Of a DNA stretch of 64,000 bases, positions 1 to 8,339 are shown one piece after another. The stretch comes from JAHFUA01 sp963733935. GTDB lineage: Bacteria; Acidobacteriota; Terriglobia; Terriglobales; Acidobacteriaceae. Numbering within the stretch: the first letter of the stretch is position 1; each line of letters opens with the position of its first letter. The stretch spans positions 310,001 to 374,000 of the forward strand of contig CAVTEQ010000005.1 in the NCBI GenBank assembly GCA_963733935.1, read 5' to 3'. A program made the translations under genes and the position numbers. The notes below the pieces were generated by a model. The model was not told the DNA's origin and did not search any database. It saw nothing but the letters and a program-made list of their open reading frames with translations.

Positions 1-71
1 GGGCACTTGACAATTTTTTTTCGCAGCCTGCTTCGTCTGCTTTTGCGGTCCGTCCGCCCCCCGAGGACTCA

Positions 72-488
72 ATGAAGGCCAAGAAGACGATTCTGTGTGT
101 TGACGACAACGAGCAATCTCTCTCCATCCGCAAGGTCATGCTGGAAACCCGCGGCTACCGCGTGGTCGCCTGCAGCAGCGGACATGCCGCCCTCGCGGAG
201 TTCCAAAAAGGCGGCATCGACCTGGTGCTTAGCGACCTCATCATGCCCGGTTTGGACGGTACCGAACTCATCGAGCGCATCAAGAGCGAAGCCCCCGAGG
301 TGCCTGCCATCCTCTTCTCCGGCAAAATCAAGGTCTACGAGAAGGACACCCGCGCCGACGTCTTCCTTCCCAAGGGAATGTTTGCTTCCGCCGAGCTGCT
401 GGAGCGCATCCGCTTGCTGCTGATTCGTAAGCGCGGCCCCAAGCGCATTCCACGGCCGGAAACCGCAGGAGTCGCCGCCGTTTCCTGA
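72..488 (+). CDS. Response regulator receiver domain protein (CheY-like, single domain)
   Basis: This 138-residue protein is essentially one receiver domain. The acidic pair D11-D12, the phospho-acceptor D55 (in LVLSDLIMPG), the conserved S83 and K101 (LPKG) are all in the expected places, so phosphorylation by a histidine kinase is plausible. No output domain follows; the last 20 residues are a basic, Pro-containing tail. A GAGGA ribosome site lies at about 62-66, and TTGACA at 7-12 could be a -35 box, though no convincing -10 is visible. No cognate kinase is in view. It is most likely a stand-alone relay protein acting by protein contact. Confidence 0.9.
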   Translation: MKAKKTILCVDDNEQSLSIRKVMLETRGYRVVACSSGHAALAEFQKGGIDLVLSDLIMPGLDGTELIERIKSEAPEVPAILFSGKIKVYEKDTRADVFLPKGMFASAELLERIRLLLIRKRGPKRIPRPETAGVAAVS

Positions 489-514
489 CGATTGCTATTA
501 GTGGATCGGCGGTG

Positions 515-536
515 GAAATGGGAAGTTTCCCATTTC
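515..536 (+). terminator. Possible intrinsic terminator after the response regulator
   Basis: GAAATGGGAA and TTCCCATTTC form an inverted repeat with a very short spacer, followed by a T-rich tract (about 537-550). It lies 27 bases past the response-regulator stop. Confidence 0.45.
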
Positions 537-641
537 GATTTCTCTTTTTCTCTCCCGTCAACCTCTGGTCGAGAATACGCATCTTTGTAAATTGAACGTT
601 GTTCCATCCTTTACTTCACACGCAAGTCCTAGAGGAAACTA

Positions 642-1754
642 ATGCGAATTGCGCTCATTGCGCCGCCGTTTGTCTCCGTGCCTCCTAAGAAATATGGCGG
701 GACCGAGTTGTTCATCGCCCACTTGGCCGAAGGGCTGCAAGAGCTTGGCAACGAAGTCGTGGTTTACTCCAACGGCGAATCGACCGTGGGAGTGCCCGTA
801 CGCTGGCTGTACCAAAAGGAGCGGTGGCCTATCCGCGGAGGGCCCGAGGACAATCTCGCGGATTTGAATCACACCTCCTGGGCGGTAGCCGATGCGGCCC
901 GCACCTGCGACGTGATTCACATCAACAATGCTTGCGGTTTATTGGCCTCCCGTTTCGTGGACCTGCCCTTCGTATATACCCTCCATCACCCGCGCGAGGA
1001 CAGCTTGACCGAGTTCTACAGCTATTTTCCCCGCGTCAATTACGTAACCATCAGCGACTTCCAGCAAGACCGCGAGAACGGGCTGCGCCGGGTGCGCACA
1101 ATCCATCATGGTATTGACCTGGTGCGGTATCGCGTGCAGGAAAAGAAGGAGGATTACCTGGCCTTTATCGGGCGCATCGCTCCCATGAAAGGCACGCACC
1201 TGGCCATCGAGGTGGCCAGAAAGGCGGGCATACGGCTGAAGATTGCCGGCGAGGTGCAACCCATGTTCCGCGCGTACTATGATCAGCAGATTAAGCCCCA
1301 CGTGGACGGCAGGTTCATTGAGTACGTCGGAGAGGCGGACCTTGAAGCGAAAAACGAGCTACTAGGCAAGGCTCGCGCCATGCTGTTCCCCATCCAGTGG
1401 GACGAACCCTTCGGGCTGGTACAGATCGAGTCGATGGCCTGCGGTACGCCGGTGCTGGCATTGCCGGGAGGCTCCGTTCCCGAGGTGGTGTGCGACGGCG
1501 TCTCCGGTTATGTGTGCAGCTCGGCGGACGAATTGGCGCAGCGCGCCCGCGATTTGGCTTTGCCCGCCGCGACCGTTCGCCGCTATGTGGAAGCAAATTT
1601 TTCGCTCGACCGCATGGTACGTCAGTATGCTGAGCTGTACGAAGAGCTGGTGGCCGGCGACGACGTCGCGGAGATCTCTTCTCACGCGGTGACCGCAGGC
1701 GCCGCCGACGAACCTGGAGACGACGAACTTACGCAACAACGCGCTGTCGCATGA
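642..1754 (+). CDS. Glycosyltransferase family 4 (GT-B fold)
   Basis: This 370-residue retaining glycosyltransferase of the GT4 type transfers a sugar from a nucleotide donor. The N-terminal acceptor domain has the loop KKYGGTE (about 16-22), and the C-terminal domain holds the EX7E motif E255-E263 in EPFGLVQIESMACGTPV, which binds the donor. The protein is cytoplasmic with no signal peptide. Its stop overlaps the start of the next gene by four bases (ATGA), so the two are probably co-translated. The neighbour is a debranching-type glucosidase, which suggests a role in making or remodelling a glucan or trehalose-like glucoside. The exact sugar is not visible from sequence. Confidence 0.88.
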   Translation: MRIALIAPPFVSVPPKKYGGTELFIAHLAEGLQELGNEVVVYSNGESTVGVPVRWLYQKERWPIRGGPEDNLADLNHTSWAVADAARTCDVIHINNACGLLASRFVDLPFVYTLHHPREDSLTEFYSYFPRVNYVTISDFQQDRENGLRRVRTIHHGIDLVRYRVQEKKEDYLAFIGRIAPMKGTHLAIEVARKAGIRLKIAGEVQPMFRAYYDQQIKPHVDGRFIEYVGEADLEAKNELLGKARAMLFPIQWDEPFGLVQIESMACGTPVLALPGGSVPEVVCDGVSGYVCSSADELAQRARDLALPAATVRRYVEANFSLDRMVRQYAELYEELVAGDDVAEISSHAVTAGAADEPGDDELTQQRAVA

Positions 1755-3964
1755 GCACTCTTCTTGGCATTCCGGAGAATGAACTGCTGGAGATCCCCTG
1801 CCCGCACGTCGAGCCGCGGATCGCCTACCACAACCTGGAACCACGCAAGGTCAACAACCTTACTCTCATCGACGGCAAGACGTTTCTCTCCACCACCGTT
1901 GCCGGCGACATCGCGCCCGCCGGCGCTCCGGACGTCGGCTTCTTTCACGATGACACTCGCTTCCTCAGCCAGCTCGAGCTGCAAGTCTTCGGGCGCCGCG
2001 CCGTGGTGCTCTCGGCCAGCACGGAAAAGACCTTCGTTTCGCAGATCGAGCTGACCACCGGTAACGTGACCATGCGCGACTCGCTGGACCTGCCCGAAAA
2101 CACCATTCACGTGCGCCGCCAGCAGTTGCTGGGATCGGGAGTGCTGTTTGACCGCTTCGGCTTCGAGAACTTCAACCTGGCGGCGGTGGACTTTGTGGTG
2201 GAGCTCACCTTCGATGCCGACTTCCTCGACGTCTTCCAGGTGCGGGGAGCCGCTCGCCAACGCTGCGGGCATTATTTCCGTCCCGTGGTCCGGGATGGGA
2301 CCCTGAGCTTCTACTATCGCGGGTTGGACGACGTGACCCGCCAGACAGTCCTGCGCTTTTCTCCCGCTCCGGCCGAGATCGTGGAACGCACGGCGCGGTG
2401 GCAACTGAAGCTCGAGCCACTCAAGCGATGGGAGCTGGAAGTGACCGTCACACCGCTGATAGAGAACCGCGGCGCGGTTGCCTCAGCCCGCGATTTCGCC
2501 GCCATTTTGCGCTCACGACGTGAGGCCCATGAGGGCTGGGAGCGCGACTCGACGCACTTCTCCAGCAGCAACGATGTCTTCAACACGGCGCTCAACACCG
2601 CCATCGGCGACTTCCACGCCCTGCAGATTCCCATGAATGGCCGGCGCATCATCGCCGCCGGCATTCCCTGGTTCGCTACCATGTTCGGCCGCGACTCGAT
2701 CATCGCTGCCTACCAGTCGCTCTCGCTCAATCCGCAGTTGGCTGCGGACACCTTGCGCCTGCTGGCCGAGCGCCAGGGAATGCAGCACAACGACTGGCGC
2801 GATGAGCAGCCCGGCAAGATCCTGCACGAGTTCCGCGATGGGGAGATGACGCGCTGCGGCGAGATGCCCTTCGGCCCCTACTACGGCTCGGTGGACGCCA
2901 CGCCGCTGTTCCTTATCCTGCTCAGCGAGACGTTCAACTGGACGGCGGACGAAGAACTGGTGAAGGAGTTGCTCCCTGCCGCGCACCGCGCTCTCGACTG
3001 GATCGACCAGTACGGCGACCTCGACGGCGACGGCTTTGTCGAGTACTTGCGGCGTTCGCCCAAGGGCCTGGCTAACCAGGGCTGGAAGGATTCCTGGGAC
3101 GCCAACATGCACCGCGACGGCACCGTGGCGCAGCCGCCCATCGCGCTGGTCGAGGTGCAGGGCTATGTCTATGACGCCAAGTACCGCATGGCCTCTTTGT
3201 TGCGCGCCTTTGGCGATACCAAGCGCGCCGACAAGCTGAAGAAGGATGCCATCGAGCTGGCGCGCCGCTTCGAGAAAGAGTTCTGGATGGCGCAGAGCGG
3301 GTTCTACGCCATGGCGCTCGACCGCGAGAAGAAGCAGTTGCAGGTGATCTCTTCCAATCCCGGGCATCTGCTGTTCACCCGCATCGTGAACCGCGAGCGA
3401 GCGCGCGCCATTATCGGCCGCATGATGCGCGACGATATGTTCTCCGGTTGGGGCTGGCGAACGCTGTCGGCGGAAGAGCGGGTCTTCAACCCGCTCAGTT
3501 ATCACCGCGGATCGGTGTGGCCGCACGACAATTCGCTCATCGCTCACGGCATGGCGCTGCAGGAATTCCGCGATCCAGCTCTGCGTGGACTGACCACGCT
3601 CTTCCAGGCGGCTATGAACTTTCGCGACTATCGTCTGCCCGAGCTTTTCTGCGGAGTGCAGCGGCGCGAATTCGATGAGCCGGTGCACTATCCCGTCTCC
3701 TGCTCGCCGCAGGCGTGGGCCTCAGGAGCGTTCTTCCTCATGCTCACCTCCGTGCTCGGCATCCGGCCGAGCGCGCCGCGCAAGGAATTGAACATCATTA
3801 ATCCGGTGCTGCCGGATTGGCTCGATTTCCTGCAACTGCGCAACTTGCGCGTAGGAAACAGCCGCGTCGCGCTCGACTTTTCCCGCCGCGGCGACCGCAC
3901 CTACTGCAACGTGGTCAACGTCGAAGGCGAGAAGCTGCTGGTAAATGTGGCTTTCAAGAAATAG
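1751..3964 (+). CDS. Amylo-alpha-1,6-glucosidase / glycogen debranching enzyme-like protein
   Basis: This 737-residue protein has a beta-rich N-terminal debranching-enzyme domain (about 35-230, with the GFFHDDTRFLSQ region typical of the GDE_N_bis family). An (alpha/alpha)6 catalytic domain follows (about 290-700), with IPWFATMFGRDSI, GWKDSWDA and YHRGSVWPHDN. The family hydrolyses alpha-1,6 or related glucosidic bonds in glycogen and oligosaccharides. There is no secretion signal, so it is likely cytoplasmic. It overlaps the upstream GT4 gene by four bases. The true substrate could be another glucoside, since many bacterial homologues are named only by similarity. Confidence 0.88.
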   Translation: MSTLLGIPENELLEIPCPHVEPRIAYHNLEPRKVNNLTLIDGKTFLSTTVAGDIAPAGAPDVGFFHDDTRFLSQLELQVFGRRAVVLSASTEKTFVSQIELTTGNVTMRDSLDLPENTIHVRRQQLLGSGVLFDRFGFENFNLAAVDFVVELTFDADFLDVFQVRGAARQRCGHYFRPVVRDGTLSFYYRGLDDVTRQTVLRFSPAPAEIVERTARWQLKLEPLKRWELEVTVTPLIENRGAVASARDFAAILRSRREAHEGWERDSTHFSSSNDVFNTALNTAIGDFHALQIPMNGRRIIAAGIPWFATMFGRDSIIAAYQSLSLNPQLAADTLRLLAERQGMQHNDWRDEQPGKILHEFRDGEMTRCGEMPFGPYYGSVDATPLFLILLSETFNWTADEELVKELLPAAHRALDWIDQYGDLDGDGFVEYLRRSPKGLANQGWKDSWDANMHRDGTVAQPPIALVEVQGYVYDAKYRMASLLRAFGDTKRADKLKKDAIELARRFEKEFWMAQSGFYAMALDREKKQLQVISSNPGHLLFTRIVNRERARAIIGRMMRDDMFSGWGWRTLSAEERVFNPLSYHRGSVWPHDNSLIAHGMALQEFRDPALRGLTTLFQAAMNFRDYRLPELFCGVQRREFDEPVHYPVSCSPQAWASGAFFLMLTSVLGIRPSAPRKELNIINPVLPDWLDFLQLRNLRVGNSRVALDFSRRGDRTYCNVVNVEGEKLLVNVAFKK

Positions 3965-4007
3965 AACTCACCCCAAGGCTACCCTTCTCAGCAGCCTCCG
4001 TGCCGGG

Positions 4008-5756
4008 CTAGATCAACTCGCGAACCTTATCGGAGATCGCAGTGAGAGCGATCTTCTTCCGATTCGGTTCGCCCCGGGCAAGCGACTCCGCAAAGTGAAG
4101 GGCCTGCTCAGTCTTCACTTTTGCCGGCAAGGGTGGTTCCAACGGATCGACCACCGCTTGCAGCACGGCGGGCCCGGGAGCATTGAGAAACTCCCTCAGG
4201 ACGCGACTGCAGTCGCCAGGCTCTTCAACGGTGAAGCCGATCCCGCCGCACGCGTGGGCAAACTCCGCAAAATCGATGGGATGGAGATCAACCCCGTACT
4301 CGGGATTGCCGAGAAATACCATTTGCTCCCACTTGATCTGTCCCAAAGTGTTGTTCTTTATGATGACCACTTTGATGGGTAGCTTGTACTTCACGGCTGT
4401 GACAAAGTCCGCCATCAGCATCGAGAAGCCTCCATCGCCCATGAAAGCGACGCACTGGCGGTTCGGGAAGGCCACTTGCGCGGCAATAGCGTAGGGCAAT
4501 CCCGGCGCCATGGTCGCAAGATTGCCGGACAACGTGTGCATCTGGCCGCGTTTGGCTTTGATTTGCCGGGCCCACCAAGTCGCGATCGTTCCGCTGTCGC
4601 AGCTCACGATGGCATCGTCCCGCAGAAGCTTGCCGAGTTCCCAGGCCACAACCTGGGGCTTCATGGGCTTGTCGGGACGCGTCGCGCGCTTCTCCATGAC
4701 CCGCCACCAGTCCTTCATACCCGCCTGCGCAGCTTCCAGGAAACTTCTGTCCTCTTTGCGCTTCAGAAGGGTGATCAGCTCGCGCAGAGTGCTGCGGCTG
4801 TCGCCCACCAGTCCTACTTCGACCGGATAACGCAACCCGATGCGCTTGGGATCGAGTTCGATCTGAACCGCCTGGGCCTGCCCCGGCTTGGGCAGGAACT
4901 CGAGGTAGGGGAATGAAGTACCAACCATGAGCAGCGTGTCGCAGTCTTCGAACGCTTCCTGAGAAGGCTTCGTGCCGAGCAAACCGATGCCGCCGGTAGT
5001 GTACGGGCTGTCGTCCGGCACCGCAGCCTTGCCGAGCAGGGCCTTCACGATGGGTGCTGCCAATAATTCCGCGGTCTTTTCGAGTTCGTCGGTTGCGTCC
5101 AGCGCGCCTCGGCCTGCCAGGATTGCTACCTTCTTTCCCCGGTTCAGGATTTCGGCTGCCTTCTCCAGATCAGCTCGGTTCGGAAGGCGTGCACTGCGCG
5201 CGTACACATCCGAAGTGTGATGTGGAACATTCCGCTGGGAGCGCTGCCGCTCCTTGACGGTCTGCTCCTGCAGGTCAACCGGAAACGTGATGTGCGATAC
5301 CCCGTGGTAGGCAATGGCGATGCGGCAAGCCAGATCGGTAATGTTCTCTACATGGGTTGGCCCCATGATGCGCTCATTGAATGCCGCGACATCCATGAAG
5401 AGCTTGTCGAGAGCGACGTCCTGTTGGGTATAGGTTCCGATGAGATCGTGAAATTGCAGTCCAGTAATGGCCAGCACCGGCTGGCTGTCGAGCTTGGCAT
5501 CGTAAAGCCCATTGAGCAGATGAATGCCGCCGGGGCCTGAGGTAGCGAGGCACACTCCGAGCCTGCCCGTGAACTTGGCGTAGCCGCAGGCCATGAACGC
5601 AGCCGCTTCCTCGTGGCGCACTTGAATAAATCGAATCTTCTCCTGGCGAGTGCGCAGCGATTCCATAATCCCGTTGATACCGTCTCCGGGAAGACCGAAG
5701 ACAACTTCCACGCCCCAGTCAATTAACGATTCCACGAGCACATCTGCTGCAGTCAT
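4008..5756 (-). CDS. Thiamine-diphosphate enzyme, pyruvate oxidase / pyruvate dehydrogenase (quinone) type
   Basis: This 582-residue enzyme has the three-domain ThDP fold of the POX/acetolactate-synthase family. The N-terminal PYR domain has GLPGDGINGIMESL and the catalytic Glu in RHEEAAAFMACGYAKFTG (residue 49 or 50). The central domain follows, and the C-terminal PP domain carries the ThDP/metal motif from GDGGFSMLMADF to IIKNN. The gene family includes PoxB (pyruvate to acetate plus CO2, electrons to quinone) and oxygen-dependent oxidases. There is no obvious C-terminal amphipathic membrane anchor, so the electron acceptor is uncertain. A strong GGGAGGG ribosome site precedes the ATG. It converges with the upstream debranching gene and stands as a single gene. 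Confidence 0.85.
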   Translation of the reverse strand: MTAADVLVESLIDWGVEVVFGLPGDGINGIMESLRTRQEKIRFIQVRHEEAAAFMACGYAKFTGRLGVCLATSGPGGIHLLNGLYDAKLDSQPVLAITGLQFHDLIGTYTQQDVALDKLFMDVAAFNERIMGPTHVENITDLACRIAIAYHGVSHITFPVDLQEQTVKERQRSQRNVPHHTSDVYARSARLPNRADLEKAAEILNRGKKVAILAGRGALDATDELEKTAELLAAPIVKALLGKAAVPDDSPYTTGGIGLLGTKPSQEAFEDCDTLLMVGTSFPYLEFLPKPGQAQAVQIELDPKRIGLRYPVEVGLVGDSRSTLRELITLLKRKEDRSFLEAAQAGMKDWWRVMEKRATRPDKPMKPQVVAWELGKLLRDDAIVSCDSGTIATWWARQIKAKRGQMHTLSGNLATMAPGLPYAIAAQVAFPNRQCVAFMGDGGFSMLMADFVTAVKYKLPIKVVIIKNNTLGQIKWEQMVFLGNPEYGVDLHPIDFAEFAHACGGIGFTVEEPGDCSRVLREFLNAPGPAVLQAVVDPLEPPLPAKVKTEQALHFAESLARGEPNRKKIALTAISDKVRELI

Positions 5757-5976
5757 AAGAAGCCCTCCCTACAGAGAAGAATCGTTCGTCATATGGGAGA
5801 TGCGATCGGAGGTGTTGTGTTCACTCGAAGAGGGAAGAAATCTCCCAATAATTTCCAGCTTCGCGATTAGAGCCCGCAAAAATCCAACCCGAGCGACGAG
5901 GCGAGCAACTAACGGTTCTGATGGAGCCGCCTGCGGGCGAAGAACGCTCCAAAAAAAATCACAATCGGAGGGTTGA

Positions 5977-6198
5977 ATGGCGGACGATCCCAACAAGAAA
6001 CAAACTGAGTCGAACCCAAGCGGACAGACGAGCCAGAGCGGACAGCACGGGCAGATGGGCCGGCACGAGGACCCATCCCAGCAGCAACAGCGTAAGAACC
6101 CGGATGAGGGCTCCCAAAAGCGTCCATCGCAGGGTGGACAGGATGAGGGGCAGGATCAGGGACAACAGCAGCCGGGCGGCCAGCGACGGGCATCGTAA
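5977..6198 (+). CDS. Small hydrophilic, intrinsically disordered Gln/Gly-rich protein
   Basis: This 73-residue protein is built almost only from Q, G, S, D, R, P, N and E, with no hydrophobic core. It is therefore predicted to be disordered, resembling hydrophilin or general-stress proteins. A CGGAGGG ribosome site lies 4-10 bases before the ATG. It opens a run of small stress-like genes (DUF892 protein, then a Lys/Arg/Gly-rich protein). I do not recognise a named family, and the function is inferred only from composition and context. Confidence 0.65.
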   Translation: MADDPNKKQTESNPSGQTSQSGQHGQMGRHEDPSQQQQRKNPDEGSQKRPSQGGQDEGQDQGQQQPGGQRRAS

Positions 6199-6206
6199 TA
6201 CCCCGG

Positions 6207-6234
6207 GGGCCTCGGTGACTAGTTACTGAGGCCC
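6207..6234 (+). terminator. Stem-loop after the small disordered protein gene
   Basis: GGGCCTCGGTGAC pairs with GTTACTGAGGCCC (13 bp with two G-U pairs). There is no clean T run, so this may be a terminator or an mRNA-stabilising hairpin between 5977-6198 and the DUF892 gene. Confidence 0.45.
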
Positions 6235-6285
6235 TCGCCTGGCCAAACTAGATCGTCATTTCTATTTTTTCTCCTGGGAGGAAAC

Positions 6286-6840
6286 ATGCCAAACGAAGGG
6301 CTGAAGAAACTTTATGTTGAAGAGCTCAAGGATTTGTACAGTGCCGAAAATCAACTGCTGAAGGCGCTGCCGAAGATGGCCAGAGCTGCCTCTTCTGAGG
6401 AATTAAGGGAAGGCTTTGAAGAGCATCTCGAGCAGACGCGCGGGCACGTGCAACGGCTGGAAGAAATCTTCAATTCGCTGGACGAAAGCCCCAAAGGCAA
6501 GAAGTGCGCGGGGATGGAAGGCCTGGTGAAAGAGGGCAGCGAAGTCATGGACGAAGACTTCGAGGGCGCTGTGATGGACGCTGCGCTGATTGGCGCCGCG
6601 CAGCGCGTCGAGCATTACGAGATTGCGGCTTACGGCACCGTGCGTGAGCTGGCAACCGTATTGGGCGAATCGGAGCAGGCGTCGCTGCTGGAACAGACCT
6701 TAGAGGAAGAGAAGGAGACCGACGAGAAGCTCACGGAACTGGCCAAGGAAATCAATCCTCAGGCGAACGAAACAGCAGAAGAGGATGAAGAGCCGCAAGA
6801 TACCAGGGCCAAACGCAAAACTTCAAGACGCGTCGCATAA
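6286..6840 (+). CDS. DUF892 / YciE-YciF family ferritin-like protein
   Basis: This 184-residue four-helix-bundle protein begins LYVEELKDLYSAENQLLKAL, the standard opening of the YciF/DUF892 family. It has the matching second half (EHYEIAAYGTVRELA) with the Glu/His residues that can form a di-metal site. The family is linked to stationary-phase and stress responses; its biochemical activity is not settled. The last 25 or so residues are an added acidic-then-basic tail. A GGGAGG ribosome site precedes the ATG. The following gene encodes a very basic protein, a common pairing in soil bacteria. Confidence 0.88.
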   Translation: MPNEGLKKLYVEELKDLYSAENQLLKALPKMARAASSEELREGFEEHLEQTRGHVQRLEEIFNSLDESPKGKKCAGMEGLVKEGSEVMDEDFEGAVMDAALIGAAQRVEHYEIAAYGTVRELATVLGESEQASLLEQTLEEEKETDEKLTELAKEINPQANETAEEDEEPQDTRAKRKTSRRVA

Positions 6841-6939
6841 GCAACTCCAATGGCGGGCGAGGCGGCGCGGTCAGCGAAGAAGACTCTGCCGCCTCGGCGT
6901 CGCCGCACGAACAAGCCCAGTCTCGGAGGAGAAGGTCCA

Positions 6940-7161
6940 ATGCCAGCAACGAAAGGCTCGAAGGGACGCAAGTCCGGCGGCAGGAAGTATGGCAAGGCGG
7001 CGGGCAAGAGCGTCGAAAGCGCCATGCGGAGACGGAAGCGGGGCACGCTCAGCTCAGGCAAAGGCGGCAAGGGCGGCAAGGTAAAGAGCCGCAAGCAGGC
7101 AATTGCGATTGGCCTGTCGGAAGCGCGCAAGAAAGGCGCCAAGGTTCCAAGAAAGAAATAG
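6940..7161 (+). CDS. Lys/Arg/Gly-rich small protein, DUF6496-like
   Basis: This 73-residue, highly basic protein ends SRKQAIAIGLSEARKKGAKV, a sequence I recognise from DUF6496-type proteins found beside stress genes. The longer open frame (from 6850) is possible, but the GGAGGAGAAGG at 6925-6935 lies just before the ATG at 6940 and fixes the start here. The composition resembles histone-like tails, so nucleic-acid binding is a reasonable guess but unproven. It lies about 100 bases after the DUF892 gene, probably in the same transcript. Confidence 0.75.
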   Translation: MPATKGSKGRKSGGRKYGKAAGKSVESAMRRRKRGTLSSGKGGKGGKVKSRKQAIAIGLSEARKKGAKVPRKK

Positions 7162-7232
7162 CCGCCAGTCTGACACCAGTTGACCACCACCCGGAACCGG
7201 GAGCCGGTGGTAGACTGTCTGAAGCCCGCCGC

Positions 7233-7326
<94 letters not shown>

Positions 7327-7366
7327 GAATCCAGACTGGTCCTTCACTTCGCTCTAGGCGCCTCAA

Positions 7367-7393
7367 GTTCGAATTCCCCCTCTCCGCCAGAAT
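7367..7393 (+). repeat. Duplicated 3' end of tRNA-Ser (possible att-site remnant)
   Basis: GTTCGAATTCCCCCTCTCCG and the following CCAGAAT repeat the T-arm to CCA end of the tRNA gene and the next four bases (7303-7330), with one base missing. Only 36 bp separate the copies. Such 3'-end copies are typical of integrase attachment sites or partial tRNA duplications; no integrase is in the window. Confidence 0.7.
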
Positions 7394-7562
7394 CTATGTG
7401 ATTCCGTGCTCCGGTTCCATAATGGGCCGTCAGTTCGAGTTGCTTTTTTTTCGCCAGCCTGATCGATTAGCCGCCCGGGCAGAATGCGTGCTCTTGTCAC
7501 ACCTCCGCATGACGCGGCTCGTGGCGCGGCGCAGCCGCGGTACAATTAAATCCCACTCCCCC

Positions 7563-8270
7563 ATGAAGCGGTTTTTCCAATTCCTACTGCTGGCGCTGGT
7601 GTTGCTGGCGGTGGCTATGATTTCCGCGCTGACGGCCATGCGGTTGGCCATCCACGGACACCAGGTGCGCGTGCCCAATGTGGTGGGTGCCACCGTGGGG
7701 GAAGCACGCAAAGGGGCGCTGGCGGCCGGTCTGCTGTTCGACCGCGAAGGCGGTTTTTACAGCCGGGAGGTGCCCGAGGGACGCGTGCTGTCGCAGGCGC
7801 CGACGCCGGGCACGCTGGTGCGGCGCGGCTGGCATCTGCGCGTTGCTGAAAGCCTGGGTGCACAGCGCACCGCGGCGCCGGATCTGCTCAAGCAGAGCCA
7901 GCATGCGGCCGAGATCAACATCACGCGCCGCGGCCTCGACGTGGGAACCGTGGCCATCGCGCACATTCCCGACCAGCCTCCCGACCAGGTAGTCGCGCAG
8001 AGCCCGCCGCCGAATGCGCAGGGCGCGTCGCCCAAAATCAATCTTCTGGTGACCGTTCCGCCGGAGCCGGCGGCATTGCTCATGCCCAGCTTCACCGGCC
8101 ATCCGCTCGCCGAGGTCACCAGGACGATTCAGGACGCCGGCCTGCGGACAGTTGTGGTCAGCAATGTGTCCGTTCCCGGGCTGCCCAGCGGGACGGTGCT
8201 GAAGCAGTCTCCGGGCGCGGGACAGAAAGTGACACCTGGAGCTACAGTGACGCTCGAAGTGGCGCAGTGA
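7563..8270 (+). CDS. Membrane-anchored protein with three PASTA domains
   Basis: I place the start at 7563, giving 235 residues. An N-terminal helix (about 4-27) serves as signal anchor, followed by three PASTA modules (about 35-100, 103-165 and 168-235). Recognisable marks are VRVPNVVGATVGEA, LLMPSFTGHPLAEV and the GTVLKQSPGAGQKV type of strand. PASTA domains sense muropeptides or beta-lactam-like ligands and usually sit on penicillin-binding proteins or Ser/Thr kinases; here there is no enzyme domain. The stop lies at the left arm of a heptamer inverted repeat that is shared with the convergent rsmB end. Likely role: cell-envelope binding or scaffolding. Confidence 0.85.
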   Translation: MKRFFQFLLLALVLLAVAMISALTAMRLAIHGHQVRVPNVVGATVGEARKGALAAGLLFDREGGFYSREVPEGRVLSQAPTPGTLVRRGWHLRVAESLGAQRTAAPDLLKQSQHAAEINITRRGLDVGTVAIAHIPDQPPDQVVAQSPPPNAQGASPKINLLVTVPPEPAALLMPSFTGHPLAEVTRTIQDAGLRTVVVSNVSVPGLPSGTVLKQSPGAGQKVTPGATVTLEVAQ

Positions 8271-8273
8271 GAG

Positions 8274-8339
8274 AGTCGCCAGTCGCCGGTCGCCAGAGTA
8301 AGAGCAATAGTCCCAACTGGCGACTGGCTACTGGCGACT
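8274..8339. repeat. Period-7 repeat arrays in inverted orientation (AGTCGCC type)
   Basis: The left array 8274-8296 reads AGTCGCC, AGTCGCC, GGTCGCC, AG. The right array 8317-8339 is its reverse complement with two mismatches. The repeat forms a 23-bp stem between two convergent genes, and the right arm supplies the last codons and stop of rsmB. It may serve as a bidirectional terminator. Confidence 0.85.

Noticed and set aside
1362..2404. Overlapping minus-strand open frames at the glycosyltransferase/debranching junction
   Set aside because: They oppose two conserved genes and show no family features.
2513..3688. Long open frame on the minus strand inside the debranching enzyme gene
   Set aside because: It is antisense to a strongly conserved enzyme and has no recognisable domain; typical of high-GC DNA.
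6850..6939. Upstream extension of the basic protein at 6940
   Set aside because: The strong ribosome site directly before 6940 argues for the shorter protein.
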